A stretch of DNA of 59,996 nucleotides from IMG/VR virus record IMGVR_UViG_3300037264_000454, positions 1-59,996 of that record. One strand, given 5' to 3'. Both the position numbers and the translations under genes were made by a program. Of the stretch, positions 1-6,853 are shown piece by piece. The notes beneath the pieces were generated by a model, which was not told the origin of the DNA, did no database searches, and saw nothing but the letters and a program-made list of their open reading frames with translations. How positions within the stretch are numbered: the stretch's first letter is position 1; every line of letters starts with the position of its first letter. Source of the DNA: a virus.

Positions 1-320
1 CGAGCCGCCGCCCCTGACGGGGGCCGAGCCGTAGGCCGTGACCGTGGCCGAGCCGTAGGCCGTGACCGTGGCCGAGCCGTAGGCCCTGACCGTGGCCGAG
101 CCGTAGGCCGTGACCGTGGCCGAGTCGCAGGCCGTGACCGTGGCCGAGTCGTAGGCCGTGACCGTGGCCGAGCCGTAGGCCGTGACCGTGGCCGAGCCGT
201 AGGCCGTGACCGTGGCCGAGCCGTAGGCCCTGACCGTGGCCGAGCCGTAGGCCGTGACCGTGGCCGAGTCGCAGGCCCTGACCGTGGCCGAGTCGTAGGC
301 CGTGACCGTGGCCGAGCGGT
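1..320 (-). repeat. 24-bp tandem repeat array, left part
   Basis: About twelve copies of a 24-bp unit (plus-strand form gccgagccgtaggccgtgac plus cgtg), with one degenerate copy at the extreme left. On the minus strand each unit encodes the octapeptide TVTAYGSA, with variants carrying R for the second T, D for G, or C for Y. All substitutions keep the frame, so the repeat is coding. The same array closes the right end of the window. Confidence 0.95.
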
Positions 321-417
321 AAACGTCAAACCAACCATCACCGATGATGGCAATCAGTTCGCCCGTGTTCTTCTGCAGCGCCGCGTCGAGCTGCTTCTGC
401 GTGCGTACCTCAATCAT
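1..417 (-). CDS. Repeat protein, N-terminal part (continues at the right end of the window)
   Basis: Minus-strand ATG at 417 with GGAGAAGG seven bases upstream; it overlaps the previous stop as ATGA. The first 34 residues begin MIEVRTQKQLDAALQ and lead into octapeptide repeats (S-A-T-V-T-A-Y-G/D) that run off position 1. The frame rejoins the frame at 59383-59996 if the missing junction is 13 nt plus any multiple of 24 nt, which also restores the repeat phase. I therefore treat the two pieces as one gene. The full protein would be an N-terminal cap, at least 20 octapeptides and a C-terminal domain. Similar 'ATVTAYGSATVRAYGSA' proteins occur in actinobacteria and their phages, and I recall them as DUF7666-linked; the function is unknown. 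The repeats probably form a regular beta-solenoid-like stalk (inference). Confidence 0.85.
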   Translation of the reverse strand, partial: MIEVRTQKQLDAALQKNTGELIAIIGDGWFDVYRSATVTAYDSATVRACDSATVTAYGSATVRAYGSATVTAYGSATVTAYGSATVTAYDSATVTACDSATVTAYGSATVRAYGSATVTAYGSATVTAYGSAPVRGGGS

Positions 418-719
418 GCTGTCGCCTTCTCCCGGTCCTCAAGCGAGCGCCCCAGTTCGGCAAGGAACGCCTCAGCGCCGCCGGTCTGCCACCACGCCAC
501 GAAGACGGCGCGCGGCGTGATGTAGTTGCTGCCCTTGCCGCCGATGCGCGTCGACGGAATCGCACCCGTGCGCCAGCCCGCGTAGACGGTCTGGATGCCC
601 AGGCCCATCACCGCCGCGATCTCGGCAGCGGTGACGGGGTCGGACAAGCGGGTACGGGCGTCGGCGATGGTCTGTTCGACTAGGGCGGTGACGAGGGCGG
701 ATTCGTAGGTCGCGCTCAC
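414..719 (-). CDS. Small HTH protein, excisionase/MerR-like
   Basis: 101 residues from GTG at 719 (the GTGA overlap with the upstream stop and a GGAGGTGG ribosome site decide the start). Residues about 30-75 read as a winged helix-turn-helix: VTAAEIAAVMGLGIQTVYAG, then a GAIPSTRIGG turn and a tail resembling the 'wing' of excisionase-type DNA-binding domains. It is likely a DNA-binding regulator or recombination accessory factor. It lies directly downstream of the IS110-like protein and upstream of the repeat protein in the same coupled operon. No partner integrase with a catalytic domain was found, so an excisionase role is only one option. Confidence 0.6.
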   Translation of the reverse strand: MSATYESALVTALVEQTIADARTRLSDPVTAAEIAAVMGLGIQTVYAGWRTGAIPSTRIGGKGSNYITPRAVFVAWWQTGGAEAFLAELGRSLEDREKATA

Positions 720-1771
720 TTGCCACCTCCGGCGAGCCACAGGTCGCGCAAGACTTCCTTGCCGAGTAGCCGCAGCGCCGCCGCGTTCTGGTGCGATGGC
801 TTCCACGGCGATCCCTCTGGCGCTGGCTTGCCACTTGGCCCGCAGCGGACGCAGGGCTGCGCGTGTACGCGGTCTGCGTAGCGTTCGCGGGCCTTGTCGT
901 AGAACAGGCGGTAGTGCGGGTCGCCGCACTTCATCAGCGACACGGCGATGAGGTAGACCTGCTTCTTGGCGTTGGGGCTGCCCAGCCGCGCGGCATCCTC
1001 TGCGCTCATGCCGGTGTGCTTGCGCCGGTTGGGGTCGCCGTGGCCGCAGTACGACCAGAGGTCGGATACGCGGCGCTCATACGGCCCGTCGTCAATCAGG
1101 GTCCGTTTCTCGCCGCTGCCTTCCCAATGGTGCCGCGTCGTGTGGACGGGATGCCCCGTCTGCCCAAGCAGGCGCGCGAGCGACTTCTCGCCCAATCCCT
1201 TCGCCGCTACCTGCCACGCGATGATGTCGGGGTCGACGACGCGCAGGTAGCAGGCGATGAGTGACTTGAGGATGTCTTTCTCGGTGCGCTTGAGCGAATC
1301 GAGCATGGCCGCGAACTGCGCGAAGTCGACATCCGACAGGGCGATACGGTTGCCCTGTCGGATGCGCTCCTGCTCCGCGTCGTTCAAGGCTTCTGCCCAG
1401 ACGCGCAGGTCGAGGTATCCAGCGGGGGCGGAGTGAGGCTGGGTTTCGCAGCTCGCTTGGCCCCCGCTGGAATCTTTGACGACGGCGCGTGGACGGTGGG
1501 TTTCGCTTGCCGTTTGGCCGTCGTCAAGAGTGGTGCCGCTGGCGGCAACCCGGTGGGTTTCGCTCGATCCTTGGCCAGCGGCAGTAGTTGAAGGACGGGG
1601 CGGTGACGGGCTGGGTTTCGCGATGACCCTGGCCCCGTCCTTGTCTTTGGCCCCGCGCGGAGTACTTATGGGTTTCGGTCTCTCAATGGCGCGGGGCTTA
1701 CTTGAAGGCCGGGGCGGGGTGGGAATGGGCTTCGCTAGTGCCATGGCCCCGGCCAAACTTGCGGCGCTCAC
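716..1771 (-). CDS. IS110 transposase C-terminal-like phage protein
   Basis: 351 residues from GTG at 1771 (GTGA overlap). The first ~120 residues are Pro/Ser/Thr/Lys-rich and are encoded by a hairpin array (see 1418-1754). The folded part resembles the C-terminal domain of IS110/IS116/IS902 transposases. It has a helix-hairpin-helix-like GLGEKSLARLLGQTG, then RRVSDLWSYCGHG, then LGSPNAKKQVYLIAVSLMKC, then DPHYRLFYDKARERYADR, and a terminal LLGKEVLRDLW helix. The IS110 N-terminal DEDD (RuvC-like) nuclease is absent, so this is not a full transposase and no IS ends are visible. A Cys pair (PCVRCG) is inserted before the last helix. Possibly a domesticated nucleic-acid-binding protein. It sits in the recombination part of the early operon. 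The family assignment comes from motif order, not a search. Confidence 0.55.
   Translation of the reverse strand: MSAASLAGAMALAKPIPTPPRPSSKPRAIERPKPISTPRGAKDKDGARVIAKPSPSPPRPSTTAAGQGSSETHRVAASGTTLDDGQTASETHRPRAVVKDSSGGQASCETQPHSAPAGYLDLRVWAEALNDAEQERIRQGNRIALSDVDFAQFAAMLDSLKRTEKDILKSLIACYLRVVDPDIIAWQVAAKGLGEKSLARLLGQTGHPVHTTRHHWEGSGEKRTLIDDGPYERRVSDLWSYCGHGDPNRRKHTGMSAEDAARLGSPNAKKQVYLIAVSLMKCGDPHYRLFYDKARERYADRVHAQPCVRCGPSGKPAPEGSPWKPSHQNAAALRLLGKEVLRDLWLAGGGK
1418..1754 (-). repeat. Array of six hairpins with variable stems and constant 30-nt loops
   Basis: Six inverted-repeat units at a 57-58 bp period. Stems (left/right): 1418-1429/1460-1471, 1476-1486/1517-1527, 1534-1543/1574-1583, 1591-1601/1632-1642, 1650-1658/1689-1697 and 1707-1715/1746-1754. 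Each stem is a perfect 9-12 bp match, yet the sequence differs from unit to unit. Every loop is exactly 30 nt, has TGGGTTTCG (TGGGCTTCG in the last) at loop positions 11-19, and ends in TG. One inter-unit step is 58 rather than 57 bp, so units 1-3 and 4-6 are translated in different frames (S-E-T-H-R versus A-K-P-x-P). This argues for selection on DNA or RNA structure rather than on peptide. Confidence 0.9.
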
Positions 1772-2211
1772 GACATGTCTCCGAGACACGTCACGCCGTT
1801 CTTGGTGATGGTGTTCGCCGCTGCTTCGTGGATCGTCGCCGTTGCGATGTTGCCCGATGCGAGGCGGCGGCGTTCGGCGGCGTATTCGAGGTGTTCGTCG
1901 GCAGTCGCTTCGATCCACCAAACGAAGTGGCCGTTGACGGCGAAACGCTTGCCGAGCATGCGGTCGCGGTCGGCGGGATGCTCGAAGAGGCCGCCGACGC
2001 CGCCGGGATTGTCGCGCACTTCGCGCTCTGCCGCGCGGGTCATGGTGCGGACTTGGTTCGCCATCGCGTTGCGGACGATGGGGAACAGTTCCGCCATGAT
2101 GGATTCGCCGTCGAGGTCGGAGATGAATGCGCGGGCGGCTTCGTCTAGGTCTTCGTGCGTGTTGACGTACGCCTGCATGTTACGAACGCGCTGTGTGGCG
2201 TAGGGAGTCAT
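1768..2211 (-). CDS. Hypothetical protein in recombination operon
   Basis: 147 residues, ATG at 2211 overlapping the upstream stop (ATGA). Mostly helical and charged, with no recognised motif; two runs, EHLEYAAERRRL and TIHEAAANTI, look like helices. It lies between the acidic-tailed protein (2208-2783) and the IS110-like gene, all translationally coupled, so a recombination or replication accessory role is possible but not shown. Confidence 0.7.
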   Translation of the reverse strand: MTPYATQRVRNMQAYVNTHEDLDEAARAFISDLDGESIMAELFPIVRNAMANQVRTMTRAAEREVRDNPGGVGGLFEHPADRDRMLGKRFAVNGHFVWWIEATADEHLEYAAERRRLASGNIATATIHEAAANTITKNGVTCLGDMS

Positions 2212-2783
2212 TCACTGCCTCCGTTGTCGTCGCCCTCAGGGAACAGCGCGCCGAAGTCCTCGTCGGTGCCGTCGTCGGCCTCTGTGCCGTCGTCGGCGCC
2301 CTCTGCGGCTGCGGAGTCGTCGGGCGGCTCATCGTCGCCTGACGGGGCTGTGGTGGGCCCAGGGGCGGTATCCTTGCCCTTCGCCGTGGGGACAAGCGTG
2401 AATGTCTGCTTCGTCCGGCCGATCTGCGCCTTGAACTTGAGCGGCTTCGTGAGCTCCGGACTGCCCTTCACGCGGATGCAGAGGCCGTCGTCGGCCAAGC
2501 CGCTCGCATCGGGGGCGGGGTAGAGGGTGATCTTGTGGCCGCCCCAGTCGTCGGACTCGTCGCCGAACATGGCGCGGGCGCAGACGCCGTTAGTGAGTAC
2601 GGCAGGCATCTTCTTCGGCGTCTCCCTAAAGTGCCAGACGGGCATGGACTTCTCGCTGGCGCTGCCCTTGCCGAGCAACTCCTGCGTCACCGGCTCCTCG
2701 GCCCGGAACGTCAGCGTGTACGGCTTGCCCTTGAAGTCGGCCGCGTAGATGCGGTCCTTCGGGTACATGTCGGAGAACTTCAC
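2208..2783 (-). CDS. Acidic-tailed phage protein, SSB-like partner of the nuclease
   Basis: 191 residues. The N-terminal ~120 residues match a pattern I know from phage proteins next to RecE-type nucleases: MKFSDMYPKD, then an ADFKGKPYTLTF strand, then FGDESDDWGGHKITLYP and a basic IRVKGSPELTKPLKFKAQ strand. The last ~55 residues are strongly acidic (D/E/G-rich), like single-strand-binding protein tails that recruit partners. I infer a role as DNA-binding partner in phage recombination. It overlaps the PD-(D/E)XK nuclease by ATGA. The start at 2783 is the only good one. Confidence 0.6.
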   Translation of the reverse strand: MKFSDMYPKDRIYAADFKGKPYTLTFRAEEPVTQELLGKGSASEKSMPVWHFRETPKKMPAVLTNGVCARAMFGDESDDWGGHKITLYPAPDASGLADDGLCIRVKGSPELTKPLKFKAQIGRTKQTFTLVPTAKGKDTAPGPTTAPSGDDEPPDDSAAAEGADDGTEADDGTDEDFGALFPEGDDNGGSE

Positions 2784-3586
2784 GATGACAACACCTCGAT
2801 TTCGATTTCGTCACTGGGGATCGGATACGCCCACGACGGCAGCCACAGCGGCGCCTCGCGTGGACATTGACCCGGCCAACTGCGCCGTTTCCGGCACCCG
2901 GCCAGCAGGTGGAGCAGTTCGTAGACTTGGTCGCGGCCCATGTCGAGCGTGTCTTCGTCGACGGGGAAGACTGCGACGTCGTGGGGTGCTTCGGCTTCGA
3001 CCGCGATGATGTAGACGGGCCGGTCGATGCCCAGGGCGCGCAGGCCGTTGCTATAGAAGGCCAGTTGCCCGACATAGTTCATACGCGCGACCACGCCGCC
3101 GAAGATGCGTTGGTCGATGTCGCCGGTGGTTTTCAGGTCGAACATGCCGAGCGGGCCGACGAAGTCGAGACGGGCCTTGCAGCGGATGCGGGTCTGCGGA
3201 TCGATCCAGACGATGGACTGCTCCGCCTTGCCGCGCCGTAGCAGTTGCCGGGCGCGCTTGTGGCCGCGTACGGCGTCGCGTACGGCGAGCGCCTTCTCGT
3301 ACTCGGCGGTCTTGAGGATGGTCTTGTCGGCGTTGGCGGCGGCGAACTCTTTCCACTCGTTGCCGCGACGGTCGCCGTTCGTGTAGACGGTGAACTCGAC
3401 GGGGAAGCGATCGGGCTCCAGGACGGCCGAGTGGACGGCGCGACCGAAGGCCATCGCGGGGTTGTCCGTGCGCGGCGTCGCGAGCCGGTGCCGGTAGTGC
3501 TTCGGGGACTTCGCCAGTTCCTTGAGCGTGCCCCAGTTCACGGCGCGGATTGCGGCGTATTCGTCGTAGGATTCGCGTGGGCTCAT
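2780..3586 (-). CDS. RecE-like PD-(D/E)XK exonuclease
   Basis: 268 residues from ATG at 3586 (AGGGAGGGG ribosome site, ATGA overlap). Features of the exodeoxyribonuclease VIII/Cas4-like nuclease fold: FGRAVHSAVLEPDRF (the conserved GxxxH helix), then CKARLDFVGPLGMFDLKTTG, which carries the R-x-D and D-x-K-T active-site pairs, then YVGQLAFYSNGL (the Q-x-x-x-Y helix). It is expected to resect DNA ends for single-strand annealing recombination. With the neighbouring 191-aa protein it likely makes the phage recombination pair. No RecT/Redbeta annealase was recognised. Confidence 0.85.
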   Translation of the reverse strand: MSPRESYDEYAAIRAVNWGTLKELAKSPKHYRHRLATPRTDNPAMAFGRAVHSAVLEPDRFPVEFTVYTNGDRRGNEWKEFAAANADKTILKTAEYEKALAVRDAVRGHKRARQLLRRGKAEQSIVWIDPQTRIRCKARLDFVGPLGMFDLKTTGDIDQRIFGGVVARMNYVGQLAFYSNGLRALGIDRPVYIIAVEAEAPHDVAVFPVDEDTLDMGRDQVYELLHLLAGCRKRRSWPGQCPREAPLWLPSWAYPIPSDEIEIEVLSS

Positions 3587-3915
3587 GCCGCCCCCTCCCT
3601 CAGTTGGTCGGCGTCTTCGGCGAAGGCCACGCGGACGGTGCCGCAATCGGGGCAGGTGTCGGAGTCGTCCGGCAGCTCTTCGCCGAAGTCGATGGGGAAC
3701 ACGTCGCGCTCATGCGTCGCCACGAACTCAGCGACGCCGATCTGCTTGCCCTCGGGATCGCGGTACTCGGCGGTAACGGTCATGGTGTCGCCGTGCGGGT
3801 GCCGTTCGATCTCCCTCGACATGCGCAGGTCTTCGCCGAAGAACTCGACCTTGGCGATGGCCTCGAAGGCGTCGGCGGGGGTGTCGTAGGTGCGGGTTCT
3901 TGTGGTGCCGGTCAT
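3583..3915 (-). CDS. Small protein with one C-x-x-C knuckle
   Basis: 110 residues, ATG at 3915 overlapping the previous stop. It starts MTGTTRTRTYDTPADAFEAI and carries one CPDC pair near residue 87. A single pair would need dimerisation or a partner to bind zinc. No family recognised. Coupled to the RecE-like nuclease. Confidence 0.7.
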   Translation of the reverse strand: MTGTTRTRTYDTPADAFEAIAKVEFFGEDLRMSREIERHPHGDTMTVTAEYRDPEGKQIGVAEFVATHERDVFPIDFGEELPDDSDTCPDCGTVRVAFAEDADQLREGAA

Positions 3916-4307
3916 GGGGAGACCTCGTATACAGCCTGCACAACGAGCGCCCACAGACCATCGTCGCGTTCGACCCACTCGCCAGCCGCGACGCCGCGAC
4001 CGTCGGGCGTCTCGCACTCAACGAAGCGTCCGGACTCGTGCGAGGGCGGACCGTCGAAGACGATGTGGAGCGGGCGTACCTGCGGTCGCGGCGACTCCTC
4101 TGCCGTGAAGAACCGCTTCCCCCTGGCCACCGGCGCCACTGTGTCCCAGACGAACCCCATCTCGTCGCCAAGGATTCGCCACACCATGTTCGCGTTCTCC
4201 TGTGGCCTTGCGGGCGTGCCGCATTGGAGGGCGATCATCGGAACCGGCTTGCACGCCTCAAGCAGCCTGTCGAACTGCTCTTGAGTCATCTCGTACTCGC
4301 GCCTCAC
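3912..4307 (-). CDS. Hypothetical early protein
   Basis: 131 residues if GTG at 4307 is used (GTGA overlap with the upstream stop); an internal ATG at 4289 would give 125. The core contains MIALQCGTPARPQENANMVW and a C-terminal VERDDGLWALVVQAVYEV. The strand-rich tail looks globular. No family recognised. Confidence 0.65.
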   Translation of the reverse strand: MRREYEMTQEQFDRLLEACKPVPMIALQCGTPARPQENANMVWRILGDEMGFVWDTVAPVARGKRFFTAEESPRPQVRPLHIVFDGPPSHESGRFVECETPDGRGVAAGEWVERDDGLWALVVQAVYEVSP

Positions 4308-4600
4308 GACGTCACCGGAACACTGGTACGCGGCACGAAGTGGTCTCCGAGCTTGCCGGTCTTGCGGTCGATGTTGCGATAGATGCCGCACACGTCGTGG
4401 GTGAAGGTGAAGTCGTCGGACGCCAGGAGTTGGGCGAGGTCGAGCGGACACCCGTTGGCGACGCACGCGGTGATGTCCATGGTGGCATCTATGCGCGGCC
4501 ACTGACCATCGTCGGATTGAATCGTGGCCTCGATGCGGTCCACGATCTGGTCGATGAGGTCGGCGTCTTCGCGCGAGACGGCGAACGAGATCTCGCTCAC
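4304..4600 (-). CDS. Hypothetical early protein
   Basis: 98 residues from GTG at 4600 (VSEISFAVSREDADLID), overlapping the upstream stop by GTGA, with GGGTGG upstream. Contains two Cys (CVANGC) and an FTFTHDVCGIYRNIDR segment. No family recognised; coupled to its neighbours on both sides. Confidence 0.65.
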   Translation of the reverse strand: MSEISFAVSREDADLIDQIVDRIEATIQSDDGQWPRIDATMDITACVANGCPLDLAQLLASDDFTFTHDVCGIYRNIDRKTGKLGDHFVPRTSVPVTS

Positions 4601-4779
4601 GACGCCACCCACTCGCAGCCGCAGTCCTCGCAGGCGAAGCGGTACACGGTGATGGCCAAGTCGCGTTCGGGTGTCGATGCGACTGCGTGGCCGACGCCTT
4701 CGCAATGCGGACATGCGTCTTCCCCGACAACTTCCGACTGCTCGGTATCCTCGAAGTCGACAAAGCGAATGGCCTTCAC
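4597..4779 (-). CDS. Small zinc-ribbon protein
   Basis: 60 residues, ATG at 4779 (ATGA overlap). Two Cys pairs, CPHC near residue 23 and CEDC near residue 51, separated by a VYRF strand: a minimal zinc ribbon. One of many such proteins in this phage. Confidence 0.7.
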   Translation of the reverse strand: MKAIRFVDFEDTEQSEVVGEDACPHCEGVGHAVASTPERDLAITVYRFACEDCGCEWVAS

Positions 4780-4976
4780 CCCGCCACCGCCATGATGACG
4801 ACCGCGATCGCGTAGATGATGACCGCGGTGAACCAGATGAGCGTGAGGGCACCGGCGAGGGCGACGGCGTCTTCCCAGCAGGTGACGAGGCGGGTATGCT
4901 GTGCGGTGCTCTGCTTTGCGGTGGAGCGTTGGGGTCCTTCAGCTTCGTGGCGGGGGACCCCCTCTGCGTTTCTCAT
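4776..4976 (-). CDS. Small membrane protein, first gene of the early operon
   Basis: 66 residues from ATG at 4976, preceded by AGAGGGGAC. The C-terminal half is one hydrophobic segment (ALTLIWFTAVIIYAIAVVIM); the N-terminal half is polar. It is the first gene after the 5.06-kb promoter. Function unknown. Confidence 0.65.
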   Translation of the reverse strand: MRNAEGVPRHEAEGPQRSTAKQSTAQHTRLVTCWEDAVALAGALTLIWFTAVIIYAIAVVIMAVAG

Positions 4977-5059
4977 GTCCCCTCTTCTCGTTCGATGAAC
5001 GACCTATCCGTCTGTGTCAGTGGCGCCTCCTCGTAGTGCTTCAGTTATCGCGTAGTTGC

Positions 5060-5088
5060 AAGCTATACCGTTCTATACGGCGTGTCAA
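5060..5088 (-). promoter_or_regulatory. Putative sigma70-type promoter of the leftward early operon
   Basis: Minus strand: TTGACA (5083-5088), a 17-nt spacer, then TAGCTT (5060-5065); an overlapping TATAGC would give a 15-nt spacer. It sits in the gap between the last late gene and the 4976 start, about 85 bp upstream of that start, and the local AT content is the highest for several kb. Confidence 0.6.
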
Positions 5089-5132
5089 CACCAAATCCCT
5101 GCTAGGTCAGATGCCCGATTCGTGTTGAGAGA

Positions 5133-5170
5133 ACGCCCTCCGCCCCGGTGCGGCCGTGGACGGAGGGCGT
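5133..5170 (-). terminator. Stem-loop at the end of the late operon
   Basis: Perfect 10-bp stem (acgccctccg / cggagggcgt) with an 18-nt loop, 27 nt past the stop of the 152-aa gene. No clear U-run follows, so it may be a Rho-assisted or actinobacterial-type terminator. It lies between the late gene block and the early promoter. Confidence 0.6.
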
Positions 5171-5196
5171 ATGCGCGAGCAAGCGCGCAGTCTTGT

Positions 5197-5655
5197 CTAC
5201 TTGCAGTCGTCGCCGCGAACGTCGACGGTCCAGGGGGTGTTGGTGTGCTTCGTGTTGCCGTCCTTCCCGTACTGGCAAGTCGCCGCATTCGAAAGGACCG
5301 TGCCGCAACGGTAGCCGATGAGGTTCACGGACATGTCCGACTTCGTCCTGCCGTCCTTCCGATAGCTCGCGCTCGACTCCGAACTCGTCCACTCGCGACG
5401 TGCGCCGCAGTGGTTGCAGGTTTCTCCGCCCATGGGGGTCTCCTTGGTTGATTTGGCGTTGCCGCAGTTGAAGGGCAGGGTGATGGGGTTGGTGCTCGCC
5501 GTTGCCGATCCCAGCCACATGACCGGCGGCGAGTACAGGTAGGGAGACCCGCCGCCTTTGATGCCGTAACTGCGCAAGGAGGCAGCGGCGCCCTCAGACG
5601 GCTTGACGAACGACGACAAGTCGACGTCGGCGAGGTTGATGGTGGTGTCGCTCAC
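5197..5655 (-). CDS. Cys-containing hypothetical protein
   Basis: 152 residues from GTG at 5655. The centre has CNHCGARREW, followed by later Cys in GYRCGTVLSNAATCQYG, consistent with a four-Cys zinc site. The rest is polar and Ser/Thr/Gly-rich. Last gene of the late block before the 5133-5170 stem-loop. Function unknown. Confidence 0.65.
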   Translation of the reverse strand: MSDTTINLADVDLSSFVKPSEGAAASLRSYGIKGGGSPYLYSPPVMWLGSATASTNPITLPFNCGNAKSTKETPMGGETCNHCGARREWTSSESSASYRKDGRTKSDMSVNLIGYRCGTVLSNAATCQYGKDGNTKHTNTPWTVDVRGDDCK

Positions 5656-5656
5656 G

Positions 5657-5860
5657 TCACCACTTCGTGCTCGAGCTCTCGATCCGATACCGCCTCAGCG
5701 CCAGCACACCGGCACCGGCCAGCCCGACGACGATGGGCACGAGCGCGTCGCCGACGCCGACCTTGCTCACGTTGTCGGGAATGGTCAGCCATGCGGCGGC
5801 GATGGTGGCGGCGGTGGTGGCGAGGTCGTAGATGAATGCCTTGAAAACTGCTGTGTTCAT
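5657..5860 (-). CDS. Small membrane protein, holin-like candidate
   Basis: 67 residues, ATG at 5860. Two hydrophobic stretches (LATTAATIAAAWLTI and ALVPIVVGLAGAGVLAL) are separated by a short polar turn, and the tail is basic (RRYRIESSSTKW). This two-helix layout fits a class II holin or another small phage membrane protein; neighbours are membrane proteins too, but the amidase is 8 kb upstream. Confidence 0.55.
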   Translation of the reverse strand: MNTAVFKAFIYDLATTAATIAAAWLTIPDNVSKVGVGDALVPIVVGLAGAGVLALRRYRIESSSTKW

Positions 5861-5873
5861 GCGGGGCCTTTCT

Positions 5874-6311
5874 TCATGGTGCCATCTTTATCAGCGGGAT
5901 TCCGTTGGGTCCGCTCGGGATGTACACCTGCGTGTGATTCGGCGACCCCGCCATCTTCAACTGCGCCTGAATGGCTTCGTGCTGAAGGTACAGCGGAGTC
6001 AGACTCGTGTTGATGATCTGCTGCGCGTCGGCGATGCCCTTGGCTTCGGCTACGCGCACGGCTGCCTTCTGCTGCTCAACCTGCACGAGTTGCTGCGTCT
6101 GCGCGATCTGAATTTCGTTGAGCTTCGTCTGGTTGTTGGCGTTCATCTGCGCCACTCGGATGTTGTTGGTCGCGTCGGTGCGCTTCTGGTATCGGCTGTA
6201 GCTCTTGCAGCCGAATGCGCCTCCGACACTCAGGCCGATGAGTAGCCCGATGACGACCGCGACCATGATGGTGTAGTAGGCGTAGTCTTTCGCGGTGTAT
6301 CCGTAAGCCAT
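5874..6311 (-). CDS. Membrane-anchored coiled-coil protein with SPFH-like tail
   Basis: 145 residues, ATG at 6311 with GAGGGGAA upstream. Residues ~12-35 are a hydrophobic anchor (TIMVAVVIGLLIGLSVGGAF) followed by Cys. Residues ~45-110 are a Gln/Ala-rich coiled coil (QTQQLVQVEQQKAAVRVAEA). The end (IINTSLTPLYLQHEAIQAQL then VYIPSGPNGIPLI) matches the C-terminal region of prohibitin/SPFH-like proteins without the SPFH domain itself. It may form membrane-associated oligomers; role unknown. Confidence 0.65.
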   Translation of the reverse strand: MAYGYTAKDYAYYTIMVAVVIGLLIGLSVGGAFGCKSYSRYQKRTDATNNIRVAQMNANNQTKLNEIQIAQTQQLVQVEQQKAAVRVAEAKGIADAQQIINTSLTPLYLQHEAIQAQLKMAGSPNHTQVYIPSGPNGIPLIKMAP

Positions 6312-6322
6312 GCGTTCCCCTC

Positions 6323-6427
6323 TCAGTTGAGTATCGTTGCTTTCACGATCACGTACACGTACACGCCCAGGACCGCGAGCACGAACACGACGGTGGCCCA
6401 GACGGGGATGAAGTGGTCATCGCGCAT
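6323..6427 (-). CDS. 34-aa membrane peptide
   Basis: MRDDHFIPVW followed by one hydrophobic helix (ATVVFVLAVLGVYVYVIV). ATG at 6427 overlaps the end of the zinc-knuckle gene by 11 nt. The ribosome site is weak. Could be a small holin partner or accessory membrane peptide. Confidence 0.5.
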   Translation of the reverse strand: MRDDHFIPVWATVVFVLAVLGVYVYVIVKATILN

Positions 6428-6689
6428 CACTTTTGTACGCGCCAATCCCCACGCCAGCGTCGATGAGCGTTTGCGCGGCTGCCTGCGCGGCCCGTCGATT
6501 GACGGCGACCACGTGGTCGCCGTCGCACTTGGCGAACAAATCCCACGGGATGTTGTCGCTGGGGTGACGATGGAAGGTGCCGTAGATGGCCCGCGCCAGT
6601 TCGTCGATGGTGGACGCGCCGAAGGGTTCATCGAAGTGGCGCTTCTTGGCCTTGAGCTTGTGGTTGCAGTGTGGGCAGCGTTCTTTCAT
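6417..6689 (-). CDS. Hypothetical protein with N-terminal CPHC
   Basis: 90 residues from ATG at 6689, which has a strong AAAGGAG. Begins MKERCPHCNHKLKAKK, then a helical region with DELARAIYGTF. One CxxC pair only. Unknown function. Confidence 0.7.
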   Translation of the reverse strand: MKERCPHCNHKLKAKKRHFDEPFGASTIDELARAIYGTFHRHPSDNIPWDLFAKCDGDHVVAVNRRAAQAAAQTLIDAGVGIGAYKSDAR

Positions 6690-6853
6690 CTCGCTCCTTT
6701 CAGTCGCCGCCACGTCCGCAACGCGAGCGGCACCGGGCCGCGATTCCACCAGCGGCGGCGCATGTAGACGGCTACGGTGTAGGTCTTGGTGCCGGGAGCG
6801 ACAGCGGTACGCGGAGTCGTCGTCACCTTCCAGCCGGGTTCGTTGCACTTCAT
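6686..6853 (-). CDS. 55-aa basic protein
   Basis: Begins MKCNEPGWKVTTTPRT and ends in an Arg/Trp-rich tail (MRRRWWNRGPVPLALRTWRR). Start and stop both overlap neighbours by ATGA, the standard junction in this operon, which supports it as a real gene despite its length. Function unknown. Confidence 0.6.
   Translation of the reverse strand: MKCNEPGWKVTTTPRTAVAPGTKTYTVAVYMRRRWWNRGPVPLALRTWRRLKGAR

Noticed and set aside
1-320. CRISPR array
   Set aside because: The repeats are directly abutting with no spacers and encode in-frame octapeptides.
1418-1754. CRISPR array or ordinary tandem repeat for the hairpin array
   Set aside because: The period is regular, but conserved (loop) and variable (stem) parts are related by inverted symmetry, and there are no cas genes.
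716-1771. Complete IS110 insertion sequence
   Set aside because: No RuvC-like DEDD domain, no flanking ends or target core, and the gene is coupled in a phage operon.
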